From Kineosporiaceae bacterium (GTDB lineage Bacteria; Actinomycetota; Actinomycetes; Actinomycetales; Kineosporiaceae), in contig JADJPO010000003.1 of the NCBI GenBank assembly GCA_016713225.1, positions 124,001-188,000 on the forward strand: DNA of 64,000 bases. Reading direction: 5' to 3'. Each line of letters begins with the position of its first letter. Positions within the stretch are counted from its first letter, which is position 1. The translations under genes were made by a program, and so were the position numbers. The notes under the pieces are model-generated. The model had not been told where the DNA came from, did not search any database, and was given only the letters and a program-made list of their open reading frames with translations. Below are positions 16,388-24,971 of this stretch, piece after piece.

Positions 16388-18085
16388 GTGAGCCAGAACC
16401 CCGATCTGAAGCCTCGCAGCCGAGCCGTCACCGACGGGCTCGAGAAAGCGGCCTCCCGCGGGATGCTGCGCGCGGTGGGCATGGGCGACGACGACTTCGC
16501 CAAACCGCAGATCGGAGTGGCCAGTTCATGGAACGAGATCACCCCGTGCAACCTGTCGCTCGACCGGCTGGCCAAGGCGAGCAAGGACGGCGTCCACGCG
16601 GCCGGCGGCTACCCACTCGAGTTCGCCACGATCAGTGTCAGCGACGGCATCTCGATGGGTCACGAGGGCATGCACTTCTCGCTGGTCAGCCGCGAGGTGA
16701 TCGCCGACAGCGTCGAGACCGTGATGCAGGCCGAACGGCTCGACGGCAGCGTGTTGCTCGCCGGCTGCGACAAGTCGTTGCCGGGCATGTTGATGGCCGC
16801 GGCTCGGCTGGATCTCGCATCGGTGTTCCTCTACGCCGGCTCGATCCTGCCCGGCATCGCCAAGTTGTCCGACGGCAGCGAACGCCAGGTCACGATCATC
16901 GATGCCTTCGAGGCGGTCGGCGCCTGTTCCCGGGGCCTGATGAGCCGCGCGGACGTCGATGCCATCGAGCGCGCCATCTGTCCCGGCGAGGGTGCCTGCG
17001 GTGGCATGTACACCGCCAACACCATGGCCAGTGCCGCCGAGGCCCTCGGCATGTCGCTGCCCGGCAGTGCCGCGCCGCCGGCCACCGACCGGCGCCGCGA
17101 CGGCTTCGCCCGCAAGTCGGGTGAGGCCGTGGTCAACCTGCTGCGCCAGGGCATCACCGCCCGGGACATCCTGACCCTCGAGGCCTTCGAGAACGCCATC
17201 GCGGTGGTGATGGCGTTCGGCGGCTCCACCAATGCGGTGCTGCACCTGCTGGCGATCGCGCACGAGGCCGAGGTCGAGCTGAGCCTGGACGACTTCACCC
17301 GCATCGGTGCCCGGGTGCCGCATCTGGCCGACGTCAAACCGTTCGGCGCCCACGTGATGACCGACATCGACCGGGTCGGCGGCGTCCCGGTGGTGATGCG
17401 GGCACTACTGGACGCCGGCCTGCTGCACGGCGATGCGCTCACCGTCACCGGCGCGACCCTGGCCGAGAACCTGGCCGCCATCGATCCACCGGCGCTGGAC
17501 GGCACCGTGTTGCGACCCCTCGACCGACCGATCCACCGCAGCGGTGGAATCACCGTGCTACGAGGCAGTTTGGCGCCCGAGGGGGCCGTGGTGAAGAGCG
17601 CCGGGTTCGACTCCGACGTCTTCGAGGGCACGGCGCGGGTGTTCGAGCGGGAGCGTGCCGCGCTGGATGCGCTGGAGGACGGCACCATTCAGGCCGGGGA
17701 CGTCGTGGTGATCCGCTACGAGGGACCCAAGGGCGGCCCCGGGATGCGCGAGATGCTCGCGATCACCGGTGCGATCAAGGGCGCCGGACTGGGCAAGGAC
17801 GTGCTGCTGGTCACCGACGGCCGGTTCTCCGGCGGGACGACGGGCCTGTGCGTCGGGCACCTCGCCCCCGAGGCGGTCGACGGCGGACCGATCGCCCACG
17901 TGCGCACCGGTGACCGGATCCGGCTGGACGTCGCTGCCGGCACCCTCGACCTGCTCGTCGAGGGTGACGAGTTGGCCGCGCGGGCGGTGGGCTGGCAGCC
18001 GTTGCCGCCGCGCTACACCCGCGGCGTCTTGGCCAAGTACGCGCGACTGGTCGGGTCGGCGTCCCTCGGCGCGGTCTGCGACTGA
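16388..18085 (+). CDS. ilvD: Dihydroxy-acid dehydratase
   Basis: 565 residues. Family hallmarks are present: PQIGVASSWNEITPCNLSLD, the iron-sulfur cysteines in LAGCDKSLPG and GACGGMYTANTM, and the C-terminal GRFSGGTTGLCVGHLAPEA. It dehydrates dihydroxy-isovalerate and dihydroxy-methylvalerate to the keto acids of valine/leucine and isoleucine. The GTG start has no ribosome site and follows the exporter stop by 9 bp, so initiation may be leaderless or coupled. Three kilobases downstream are ilvB-ilvN-ilvC, its pathway partners. Confidence 0.97.
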   Translation: MSQNPDLKPRSRAVTDGLEKAASRGMLRAVGMGDDDFAKPQIGVASSWNEITPCNLSLDRLAKASKDGVHAAGGYPLEFATISVSDGISMGHEGMHFSLVSREVIADSVETVMQAERLDGSVLLAGCDKSLPGMLMAAARLDLASVFLYAGSILPGIAKLSDGSERQVTIIDAFEAVGACSRGLMSRADVDAIERAICPGEGACGGMYTANTMASAAEALGMSLPGSAAPPATDRRRDGFARKSGEAVVNLLRQGITARDILTLEAFENAIAVVMAFGGSTNAVLHLLAIAHEAEVELSLDDFTRIGARVPHLADVKPFGAHVMTDIDRVGGVPVVMRALLDAGLLHGDALTVTGATLAENLAAIDPPALDGTVLRPLDRPIHRSGGITVLRGSLAPEGAVVKSAGFDSDVFEGTARVFERERAALDALEDGTIQAGDVVVIRYEGPKGGPGMREMLAITGAIKGAGLGKDVLLVTDGRFSGGTTGLCVGHLAPEAVDGGPIAHVRTGDRIRLDVAAGTLDLLVEGDELAARAVGWQPLPPRYTRGVLAKYARLVGSASLGAVCD

Positions 18086-18116
18086 GTCGGGACCGGGCGT
18101 GGGGTCGGGGGCACCG

Positions 18117-20780
18117 ATGAGTCTGGTGCTCGGGTGGCTGCTCACCCTGAGCGCGGCGGCCGCCTGTGCCACCTGGCTCGACCGGGGCCTGCGCTCGCCA
18201 CGCGCCGGACGCTCGGCTCTGGCGATCGCCGCCTGGGCGGCCACCGCGGGGATCGCGCAGCTGTTCGTGGTGGCGCGCCCCACGCTGGTCGGCACGGTCG
18301 GCTGGCCGTTGTCGCTGGCGGCCGGGGCATGGGCGATGCTGGGGCTGTCCCGGCTGCTGCTGGCTCGCTGGGAGGCCACCGTCCTGGCGACGGCATTGCT
18401 GACCCTGGGGTGGGGTCTGGCCACGGTTGTGGGGCTGTCGGACGACGTCCAGGCGGCCGCCGTCCTCCGGCCGCTGGTCATGGCCCTGCTCGGGCTGTCG
18501 GTGCTCGCGGTGTGGGGTCAGGCCGCGCTGCAGGAGATGTTCGACGGGCCCGGCACCAGCGGCCTGCCCGACCCGCATGACCTGCAGCCGGCCGCCGCCG
18601 TCCTGTCGGCGGCGAGTTTCACCCTCGCCGGACTCGCCGGGGTGATCGGCGACGGCGAGATCGCCACGGCCGGCCAGGTTCTGGGGTTCGTGGCCCTCGC
18701 GGCCCTGCCGGTGTTGCGGGGTGAGGTGCCCGAACGACTCGGGACGGCGCAGCTCACCCCGACCCGGCGGATCCACCAGACGGTGGCGCTCGCCGTGGCC
18801 GCGGCAGCACTGGCGGTTCAGGTGGCCGGCTCGCTGCTGGAGCGGCGGGTGCCCGGCACGGTGGCCTGGTTGGCCGTGGGCCTGCTCGCGATGCAGATGC
18901 TGCTCGCCCGCTGGCGTGAGGCGGGGACCGCCGCCCGGCTGGCCGATGAGCTCGACCGGTCGCGCGCCACGCTGGCCGCCGTCGTCGAGGACAGCGCGGA
19001 CGTCGTCCTGGGGGTGGATCGTCGGGGCCAGGTGGTCAGTGCCACCGATGGTGACTGCGCGGTGCTGCAACGCCCGGCGCAGACGCTGGTGGGCAACGAC
19101 CTGGCCGAGCTGGTGCCGTTGGACGACCGGGAGGCGCTGCGTGAGGTGGTGTTGGCGATCACCAGTGGCCGTCGGGCCTCGGCTCGGCTGCAGATCTCGC
19201 TGGCACCGCCGGCCTCCGGCGCAGCCTCGTTGCGGCTGCGGGCGGTGCCCGAGGGCGCGATGGTCACGCTGGGCGACGTCACCGAGGCGGCGCAGCTGCG
19301 CCGGCAGATCTTCGAGCTGACCCACCACGACCCGGTCACCGGGCTGGTCAACCGCGACCATCTGCTGAGCGCCATCGGCGAGTGGCTCGTGGCCGCCCGC
19401 TCGGTGTGCCTGGTGCACCTGGACCTCGACGGTTTCAAGGCCGTCAACGACCGGTTCGGGCACGAGCTCGGGGACGGCGTGCTGCGCGAGGTCGCGGTGC
19501 GGTTGCAGAACCTGGTCAGTGCCGACCCGCAGGTGCGCGGCACCGGCCCGCAGCCGGCACCGGTGCTGGCGCGGATCGGGGGCGACGAGTTCGTGATCGC
19601 TCTCGCCGGCCTGCCGCTGCCGCGGGTGCTGGAGCTGGCCGAGCAGATGCTCGGCGCGCTCGACTCCCCGTTCCGGGTCCGCGATCGCCCGGTGCGGCTC
19701 GGCGCAGGCATCGGTATCGCCGCCACGCGGGATGACCGCACCAGCCCGCTGCAGGCCGCCTGGCCGGCACTACCGCTCGGGACGACGGGGGCGGCCGAGC
19801 TGCTGCATCGGGCCGACATCGCCACCGAGGCGGCCAAGCGGAGCGCTCGCACCCGGGTCGTGGTCTGGGACCACCCCCTCGAGGAGCGGGCGCGGCGCAA
19901 GGTGGACATCGCCATCGAGTTGCGCCGGGCGCTGGACACCGGCCGGCTGACCCTGGCCTACCAGCCGATCGTGCGTTTGGCCGACGGGGTGATCGTGGGT
20001 GTCGAGGCGCTGGTGCGGGTGCCGGCGGGGGAGGCCGAGCTGGCCCTGGCCGAGGTGGTCAGCCCGGCGGAGTTGGTCGAGGTCGCCGAGGGGACCGGCG
20101 AGATCGACGAGCTCGGCCGCTGGGTGCTGGCCGAGGCCACGCACCAGGCGGCGCTGTGGCAGCAGATGGGCAAGGACCTGCGGGTGGGGGTGAACATGTC
20201 CGTCCGGCAGCTGTCCGATCCGGCAGTGGTCGAGGCCGTGCACAGCGCCCTGGCCGCAGCCCGGCTGGCGCCCGACCGGTTGCTCATCGAGATCACCGAG
20301 GGCCAGTTGCTCGGTGAGGGCGATCGCGCCGACCTGACCATCCGGCGGCTGCAGGCGGACGGCGTGGCGCTGGCGATCGACGACTTCGGCTCGGGGTACT
20401 CCTCCCTGTCCTACCTGCGGCGGATGCCGGTGACCACCGTCAAGCTCGATCGCACCCTGCTCGGTGGCGTCGGCAGCGACCCCAAGGCGACGACCGTCGT
20501 CCGCGCGGTGATCGGCGTGGCCCGAGGGCTGGGACTCCAGGTGGTCTGTGAGGGGTTGGAGGACCTGGCCACCGCGCGCTTGCTGCGCGACCTCGGAGCC
20601 TGGGCCGGGCAGGGCTTCGCGCTGCACCGCGCGATGAGCTCGACCGAGCTGCTCGACGTCCTCGACGGGCCACCGGTCGATCTGGCGCGCCGCAGCCCGG
20701 TGCGACCGTCCATCTCACTCGATTCACCGGTCGTCCCACCGGCTGTCTCACATCACGAGACATCATCGCGAGGCGATTGA
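18117..20780 (+). CDS. Membrane-bound GGDEF-EAL cyclic-di-GMP protein
   Basis: 887 residues. About eight N-terminal hydrophobic helices (1-290) resemble a MASE-type sensor, then a PAS-like domain (ATLAAVVEDSADVVLGVDRR), a GGDEF domain with intact RIGGDEFV, and an EAL domain with intact EALVRV, DDFGSGYSSLSYLRR and KLDR. Both synthesis and hydrolysis of cyclic di-GMP are therefore chemically possible. ATG 18117 gives a start 31 bp after ilvD; longer readings would overlap that gene. No partner receptor is adjacent. Confidence 0.92.
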   Translation: MSLVLGWLLTLSAAAACATWLDRGLRSPRAGRSALAIAAWAATAGIAQLFVVARPTLVGTVGWPLSLAAGAWAMLGLSRLLLARWEATVLATALLTLGWGLATVVGLSDDVQAAAVLRPLVMALLGLSVLAVWGQAALQEMFDGPGTSGLPDPHDLQPAAAVLSAASFTLAGLAGVIGDGEIATAGQVLGFVALAALPVLRGEVPERLGTAQLTPTRRIHQTVALAVAAAALAVQVAGSLLERRVPGTVAWLAVGLLAMQMLLARWREAGTAARLADELDRSRATLAAVVEDSADVVLGVDRRGQVVSATDGDCAVLQRPAQTLVGNDLAELVPLDDREALREVVLAITSGRRASARLQISLAPPASGAASLRLRAVPEGAMVTLGDVTEAAQLRRQIFELTHHDPVTGLVNRDHLLSAIGEWLVAARSVCLVHLDLDGFKAVNDRFGHELGDGVLREVAVRLQNLVSADPQVRGTGPQPAPVLARIGGDEFVIALAGLPLPRVLELAEQMLGALDSPFRVRDRPVRLGAGIGIAATRDDRTSPLQAAWPALPLGTTGAAELLHRADIATEAAKRSARTRVVVWDHPLEERARRKVDIAIELRRALDTGRLTLAYQPIVRLADGVIVGVEALVRVPAGEAELALAEVVSPAELVEVAEGTGEIDELGRWVLAEATHQAALWQQMGKDLRVGVNMSVRQLSDPAVVEAVHSALAAARLAPDRLLIEITEGQLLGEGDRADLTIRRLQADGVALAIDDFGSGYSSLSYLRRMPVTTVKLDRTLLGGVGSDPKATTVVRAVIGVARGLGLQVVCEGLEDLATARLLRDLGAWAGQGFALHRAMSSTELLDVLDGPPVDLARRSPVRPSISLDSPVVPPAVSHHETSSRGD

Positions 20781-20812
20781 CACGGGCGCCGTCGCCGGGG
20801 AACCGTGTCATC

Positions 20813-20857
20813 GTGCTCTCCACCCGCTTTCTCGTACTCGGCCGGCGCGCCGGCTGA
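20813..20857 (+). CDS. ilvB leader peptide
   Basis: A 14-codon open frame, GTG start to TGA, encoding VLSTRFLVLGRRAG. Leu-Val-Leu codons in tandem followed by Gly-Arg-Arg-x-Gly match the ilvB leader peptides known from actinomycetes. Ribosome stalling at these codons when branched-chain aminoacyl-tRNAs are scarce would control the terminator downstream. No clear ribosome site is present, so the leader is probably leaderless. Confidence 0.75.
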   Translation: MLSTRFLVLGRRAG

Positions 20858-20925
20858 CGTTTCGTCATCCCTGCTGTTCAGCCAGCGCGCGACCCCTCGC
20901 CCCGATCGGGCAGAGGGGTCTTTTC
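20845..20925 (+). promoter_or_regulatory. Transcription attenuator of ilvBNC
   Basis: An upstream hairpin pairs GCGCGCCGGCTGA (20845-20857, the last leader codons) with TCAGCCAGCGCGC (20878-20890), one mismatch. Immediately after it, GACCCCTC (20891-20898) pairs with GAGGGGTC (20913-20920) and is followed by TTTTCGTC, an intrinsic terminator. The 5' arm overlaps the leader stop codon, so leader translation can decide the fold. The same layout precedes cimA at 35.7 kb. Confidence 0.8.
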
Positions 20926-20998
20926 GTCTCCCGAGGCAGTCCAACTGAATGCCCGACCTGAAAGTCCGACCTGAAAGTCCGACCCGAAAGGCATACCC

Positions 20999-22804
20999 AT
21001 GACCAGCATGACCGGGGCGCAGAGTCTCGTCCGTTCGCTCGAGTCGCTCGGCGTCGACACGGTCTTCGGCATCCCGGGCGGCGCGATCCTGCCGCTCTAC
21101 GACCCGCTCATGGACTCGCCCTCGGTGCGGCACATCCTGGTGCGCCACGAGCAGGGTGCCGGGCATGCGGCCGAGGGATATGCCGTGGCGACCGGTCGGG
21201 TGGGGGTCTGCATGGCGACCTCCGGGCCGGGGGCGACCAACCTGGTCACGCCGATCGCCGACGCCTACATGGACAGCGTGCCGATGGTCGCCATCACCGG
21301 GCAGGTGCCCAGTGCCGCCATCGGCACCGACGCCTTCCAGGAAGCGGACATCTCCGGGATCACCATCCCGATCACCAAGCACAACTACCTGGTCACCGAC
21401 CCGGCGGACATCCCGCACGTGTTGGCCGAGGCGTTCCACATCGCCGGCACCGGCCGGCCCGGCCCGGTGCTGGTGGACGTCTCCAAGGACGCCCTGCAGG
21501 CCCAGACCACGTTCGCCTGGACCGACAAGATCGACCTGCCCGGCTACCGCCCGGTGACCAAGCCGCACAGCAAGCAGATCCAGCAGGCGGCCAAACTGCT
21601 GCTCGAGTCCCGTCGTCCGGTGCTGTACGTCGGCGGCGGCGTGATCAAGGCGCGCGCCAGCGCCAGAGCTGCGTCGCCTGACCGACCTGACCGGTGCGCC
21701 GGTCGTCACCACCCTGATGGCCCGCGGCGCGCTGCCGGACAGCAGCCCCAGCACCTGGGCATGCCCGGCATGCACGGCACGGTGGCGGCGGTCGCCGCGC
21801 TGCAGCAGTGCGACCTGTTGTTCAGCCTCGGGGCGCGCTTCGACGACCGGGTGACCGGCAAGCTGTCCTCCTTCGCGCCGCAGGCGGTGGTGGTGCACGC
21901 CGACATCGACCCGGCCGAGATCTCCAAGAACCGGGTGGCCGACGTCCCGATCGTCGGGGACGCCAAGGACGTGCTGACCGAGCTGCTCGTCGCGGTCGAG
22001 GCCGAACTGGCCGAGGGGCGCAAGGCCGACCTGGGTGCCTGGTGGCGCCACCTCGACCGGCTGCGCGAGACCTACCCGCTCGGGCACGCGGCCCCGCCCG
22101 CCGGTGAGGTCTCGCCGCAGCACGTGATCTCCCGGATCGGGCAGATCAGCGGCCCGGAGTCGATCTACGTCGCCGGCGTGGGGCAGCACCAGATGTGGGC
22201 CTCGCAGTTCATCTCCTACGAGCACCCCAACACCTGGATCAACTCCGGCGGCCTGGGCACGATGGGCTACGCCATGCCGGCCGCGATGGGTGCCAAGGTC
22301 GGCATGCCGGACCGCACGGTCTGGGCGATCGACGGCGACGGCTGCTTCCAGATGACCAACCAGGAGCTGGCCACCTGCGTCATCAACGACATCCCGATCA
22401 AGGTCGGCATCATCAACAACTCCAGCCTGGGCATGGTGCGGCAGTGGCAGACGCTCTTCTACAACGAGCGGTACTCCAACACCGACCTGCACACCTCGGT
22501 CGGGTCGCGCATCCCGGACTTCGTCAAGCTCGCCGAGGCGTACGGCTGCGTCGGGCTGCGCTGTGAGCGCCCCGAGGACGTCGACGCCACCATCGAGAAG
22601 GCCATGTCGATCAACGACGTCCCGGTGGTCGTCGACTTCGTGGTCTTCCGCGACTCGATGGTCTGGCCGATGGTGCCGGCCGGGGTCAGCAACGACGAGA
22701 TCCCTCTTCGCCCGCGACCTCACCCCAGCTGGGACCGCGAGGTGAACCCCCGGCCTCGACGGCCGACCTCCGGCGAACCGAAACGTGAACTGAACCGAAC
22801 CTGA
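20999..22804 (+). CDS. ilvB: Acetolactate synthase large subunit (with compensated internal frameshifts)
   Basis: 601 residues as read. Thiamine-diphosphate enzyme with FGIPGGAILPLYDPLM, the catalytic glutamate in LVRHEQGAGHAAEGYA, and the cofactor motif IDGDGCFQMTNQELATC. It condenses pyruvate, or pyruvate with 2-ketobutyrate, for valine, leucine and isoleucine. Two short stretches are out of frame: about 21665-21748, where the normal ELRRLTDLTGAPVVTTLMAR reads as unrelated residues, and about 22703-22735, where the expected LFARDLTP reads PLRPRPHP. Each is a +1 followed by a -1. These are probably sequence errors; the true product would be normal. Confidence 0.93.
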   Translation: MTSMTGAQSLVRSLESLGVDTVFGIPGGAILPLYDPLMDSPSVRHILVRHEQGAGHAAEGYAVATGRVGVCMATSGPGATNLVTPIADAYMDSVPMVAITGQVPSAAIGTDAFQEADISGITIPITKHNYLVTDPADIPHVLAEAFHIAGTGRPGPVLVDVSKDALQAQTTFAWTDKIDLPGYRPVTKPHSKQIQQAAKLLLESRRPVLYVGGGVIKARASARAASPDRPDRCAGRHHPDGPRRAAGQQPQHLGMPGMHGTVAAVAALQQCDLLFSLGARFDDRVTGKLSSFAPQAVVVHADIDPAEISKNRVADVPIVGDAKDVLTELLVAVEAELAEGRKADLGAWWRHLDRLRETYPLGHAAPPAGEVSPQHVISRIGQISGPESIYVAGVGQHQMWASQFISYEHPNTWINSGGLGTMGYAMPAAMGAKVGMPDRTVWAIDGDGCFQMTNQELATCVINDIPIKVGIINNSSLGMVRQWQTLFYNERYSNTDLHTSVGSRIPDFVKLAEAYGCVGLRCERPEDVDATIEKAMSINDVPVVVDFVVFRDSMVWPMVPAGVSNDEIPLRPRPHPSWDREVNPRPRRPTSGEPKRELNRT

Positions 22805-22831
22805 GAACTCAGAGACGAGGCACGAACCACC

Positions 22832-23344
22832 ATGAGCAAGCACACGCTGTCGGTGCTGGTCGAGAACAAGCCCGGCGTGCTGACCCGCGCCGCCGGTCTG
22901 TTCGCCCGGCGCGGCTTCAACATCCACTCCCTGGCGGTCGGTCCGACCGAGCACCCTGACGTCTCACGCATGACGGTCGTGGTGGACGTCGAGGGGCTGC
23001 CGCTGGAGCAGGTCACCAAGCAGCTCAACAAGCTGGTGAACGTGATCAAGATCGTCGAACTGGAGACCACCGCCTCGGTGCAGCGTGAGCTGCTGCTGGT
23101 CAAGATCAAGGCCGACATCACCTCGCGGTCCAACGTGCTGGAGACGGTGCGGCTGTTCCGGGCCAAGGTGGTCGACGTCGCGCCCGACGCGGTCACCGTC
23201 GAGGTCACCGGCAACCCGGACAAGCTGGAGGCCTTCTTGAAGGTCATCGAGCCGTTCGGCATCCGTGAGCTGGTGCAGTCCGGCCTGGTGGCCATCGGCC
23301 GCGGCAGCCGCTCGATCACCGACCGCTCCCTCCGCTCGGCCTGA
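22832..23344 (+). CDS. ilvN: Acetolactate synthase small (regulatory) subunit
   Basis: 170 residues, full length for the family. An N-terminal ACT domain (LSVLVENKPGVLTRAAGLFA, ARRGFNIHSLAVGPTE) binds valine, and a C-terminal ALS domain ends in GLVAIGRGSRSIT. It binds the large subunit encoded 27 bp upstream and confers feedback inhibition. It is translated from the same attenuated transcript as ilvB. Confidence 0.96.
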   Translation: MSKHTLSVLVENKPGVLTRAAGLFARRGFNIHSLAVGPTEHPDVSRMTVVVDVEGLPLEQVTKQLNKLVNVIKIVELETTASVQRELLLVKIKADITSRSNVLETVRLFRAKVVDVAPDAVTVEVTGNPDKLEAFLKVIEPFGIRELVQSGLVAIGRGSRSITDRSLRSA

Positions 23345-23350
23345 CCCCAC

Positions 23351-23549
23351 CCCCGGTGATCATGCAATCCGTGCACAAAACGCCCGTGATCATGCAATTC
23401 CTGCACGCCCTTCTCGCGTCGTGTGCAGGGTGGACGGCGCGGCTCGGCGGCGTTGCCGACTCGCCGAGGCATCGACGGCGGCCAGGGAGTCACTGCTGTG
23501 CACGGATTGCATGATCACGGAAGGTGCACGGATTGCATGATCACCGGGG
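23351..23549 (+). repeat. 199-bp palindromic element with 26-bp terminal inverted repeats (copy 1)
   Basis: The ends CCCCGGTGATCATGCAATCC plus GTGCAC (23351-23376) and its exact inverse (23524-23549) are perfect. Just inside each end lies a second, slightly diverged unit, GTGATCATGCAATTCCTGCAC on the left and GTGCACGGATTGCATGATCAC on the right. It fills much of the 346-bp ilvN-ilvC gap, which otherwise shows only a weak TATCGT -10-like box near 23637. Three shorter relatives lie at 38.8, 54.1 and 60.7 kb. Confidence 0.9.
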
Positions 23550-23690
23550 CAGTGTCCCGGTGATCGAACCCACGCTCTGCGACCGAGCCGGCGGCTCCAG
23601 CGACCCGGGCGGGAGCGTCGTGTCGTACCGAGCACCTATCGTTTGCGCCATACCCATCCACTGATGGACCACTTGAAGGAGATGCACCCC

Positions 23691-24724
23691 GTGGCCGAGA
23701 TGTTCTACGACGCCGACGCCGACCTGTCCGTCATCCAGGGCCGCAACGTCGCGGTCCTCGGCTACGGCAGCCAGGGTCACGCCCACAGCCTGTCCCTGCG
23801 CGACTCGGGCGTCGACGTCCGGGTGGGTCTGCCCGAGGGCAGCCGCAGCCGTGAGAAGGCGCGCAGGCCCAGGGCCTGCGGGTGGTCACGCCCGCCCAGG
23901 CCTGTGAAGAGGCCGACGTGGTCATGATCCTGGTGCCCGACCACGTGCAGCGTGACGTCTACACCGAGGCCGTCGAGCCCAACCTGGTGGACGGCGACGC
24001 GCTGTTCTTCGGTCACGGCTTCAACATCCGGTTCGGCTACATCAAGCCCCCCGGCCGGCGGTGGACGTCGCGATGGTCGCGCCCAAGGGTCCGGGTCACC
24101 TGGTACGCCGCGAGTACGTCGACGGGCGCGGCGTCCCGGTGCTGGTCGCGGTCGAGCAGGACGCCACCGGCAAGGCCTGGCCGCTCGCGCTGTCCTACGC
24201 CAAGGGCATCGGCGGCCTGCGGGCGGGCGGCATCAAGACCACCTTCACCGAGGAGTGCGAGACCGACCTGTTCGGTGAGCAGGCCGTGCTCTGTGGTGGT
24301 GCCTCGCAGTTGGTGCAGTACGGCTTCGAGACCCTGATCGAGGCCGGCTACCAGCCCGAGGTCGCCTACTTCGAGTGCCTGCACGAGCTGAAGCTCATCG
24401 TCGACCTGATGTACGAGGGTGGCATCGCCAAGCAGCGCTGGTCGGTCTCGGACACCGCCGAGTACGGCGACTACGTCTCCGGTCCGCGGGTGATCGACGC
24501 CCACGTGAAGGGAGAACATGCAGGCGATCCTGGCCGACATCAAGAGCGGCGCCTTCGCGGCGCGCTTCATCGCCGACCAGGACGCCGGGGCGCCCGAGTT
24601 CACGGCGTTGCGTGCCAAGGGCGAGCAGCACCCGATCGAGGGCACCGGCCGTGAGCTGCGCAAGCTGATGAGCTGGGTGAAGTCGACCGACAGCGACTAC
24701 GTGGAGGGCACCGCCGCGCGCTGA
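23691..24724 (+). pseudogene. ilvC: Ketol-acid reductoisomerase, frameshifted
   Basis: Joined frames give a normal class I enzyme: MFYDADADLSVIQGRNVAVL, GYGSQGHAHSLSLRDSG (NADPH site), GDALFFGHGFNIRFG, VAPKGPGHLVRREYV, the metal ligands in ECLHELKLIVDLMYEGG and a tail DYVEGTAAR. It isomerises and reduces acetolactate. Three frame breaks occur near 23861, 24055 and 24511, each explained by missing or extra G in G/C runs. Because the gene is essential for prototrophy and all residues are intact across frames, sequence error is likelier than true decay. The GTG at 23691 follows AAGGAG; family members start here. Confidence 0.88.
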
Positions 24725-24739
24725 GGCGCGTCGGGTTCC

Positions 24740-24964
24740 ATGGGTCTGTTGCGGTGGTTCCGGCGCGACCGGACGAGGTCGGTGACGGCCGTGGGCATCG
24801 GCATGGAGATGGTCCATGCCCTGTTCAACGGGAACAAGCACGTCCAGGTCGCCGAGCGGAAGCAGGAGAAGCGGGTCGGCAAGCCCAACCGGCTCTCGCC
24901 CGGCGACCCCGGGGCAGGTCCACTCGACCTGCCCGACGAGTGGAAGAGACCACCGGAGCAGTGA
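24740..24964 (+). CDS. Small conserved-looking protein of unknown function
   Basis: 74 residues: MGLLRWFRRDRTRSVTAVGI, a short central HALFNGNKHVQVAERKQEKR, then a Gly/Pro-rich tail. The central segment looks like that of small actinobacterial proteins often labelled DUF6191, but I am not certain. It has no clear signal peptide or membrane span. It sits 15 bp after ilvC and 7 bp before serA, so it is probably co-transcribed with them. Confidence 0.6.
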   Translation: MGLLRWFRRDRTRSVTAVGIGMEMVHALFNGNKHVQVAERKQEKRVGKPNRLSPGDPGAGPLDLPDEWKRPPEQ

Positions 24965-24971
24965 GTCGATC

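Noticed and set aside
23265..23540. Small plus-strand ORF after ilvN
   Set aside because: It begins inside ilvN in another frame and runs through the palindromic repeat. It has no ribosome site and no recognisable protein.
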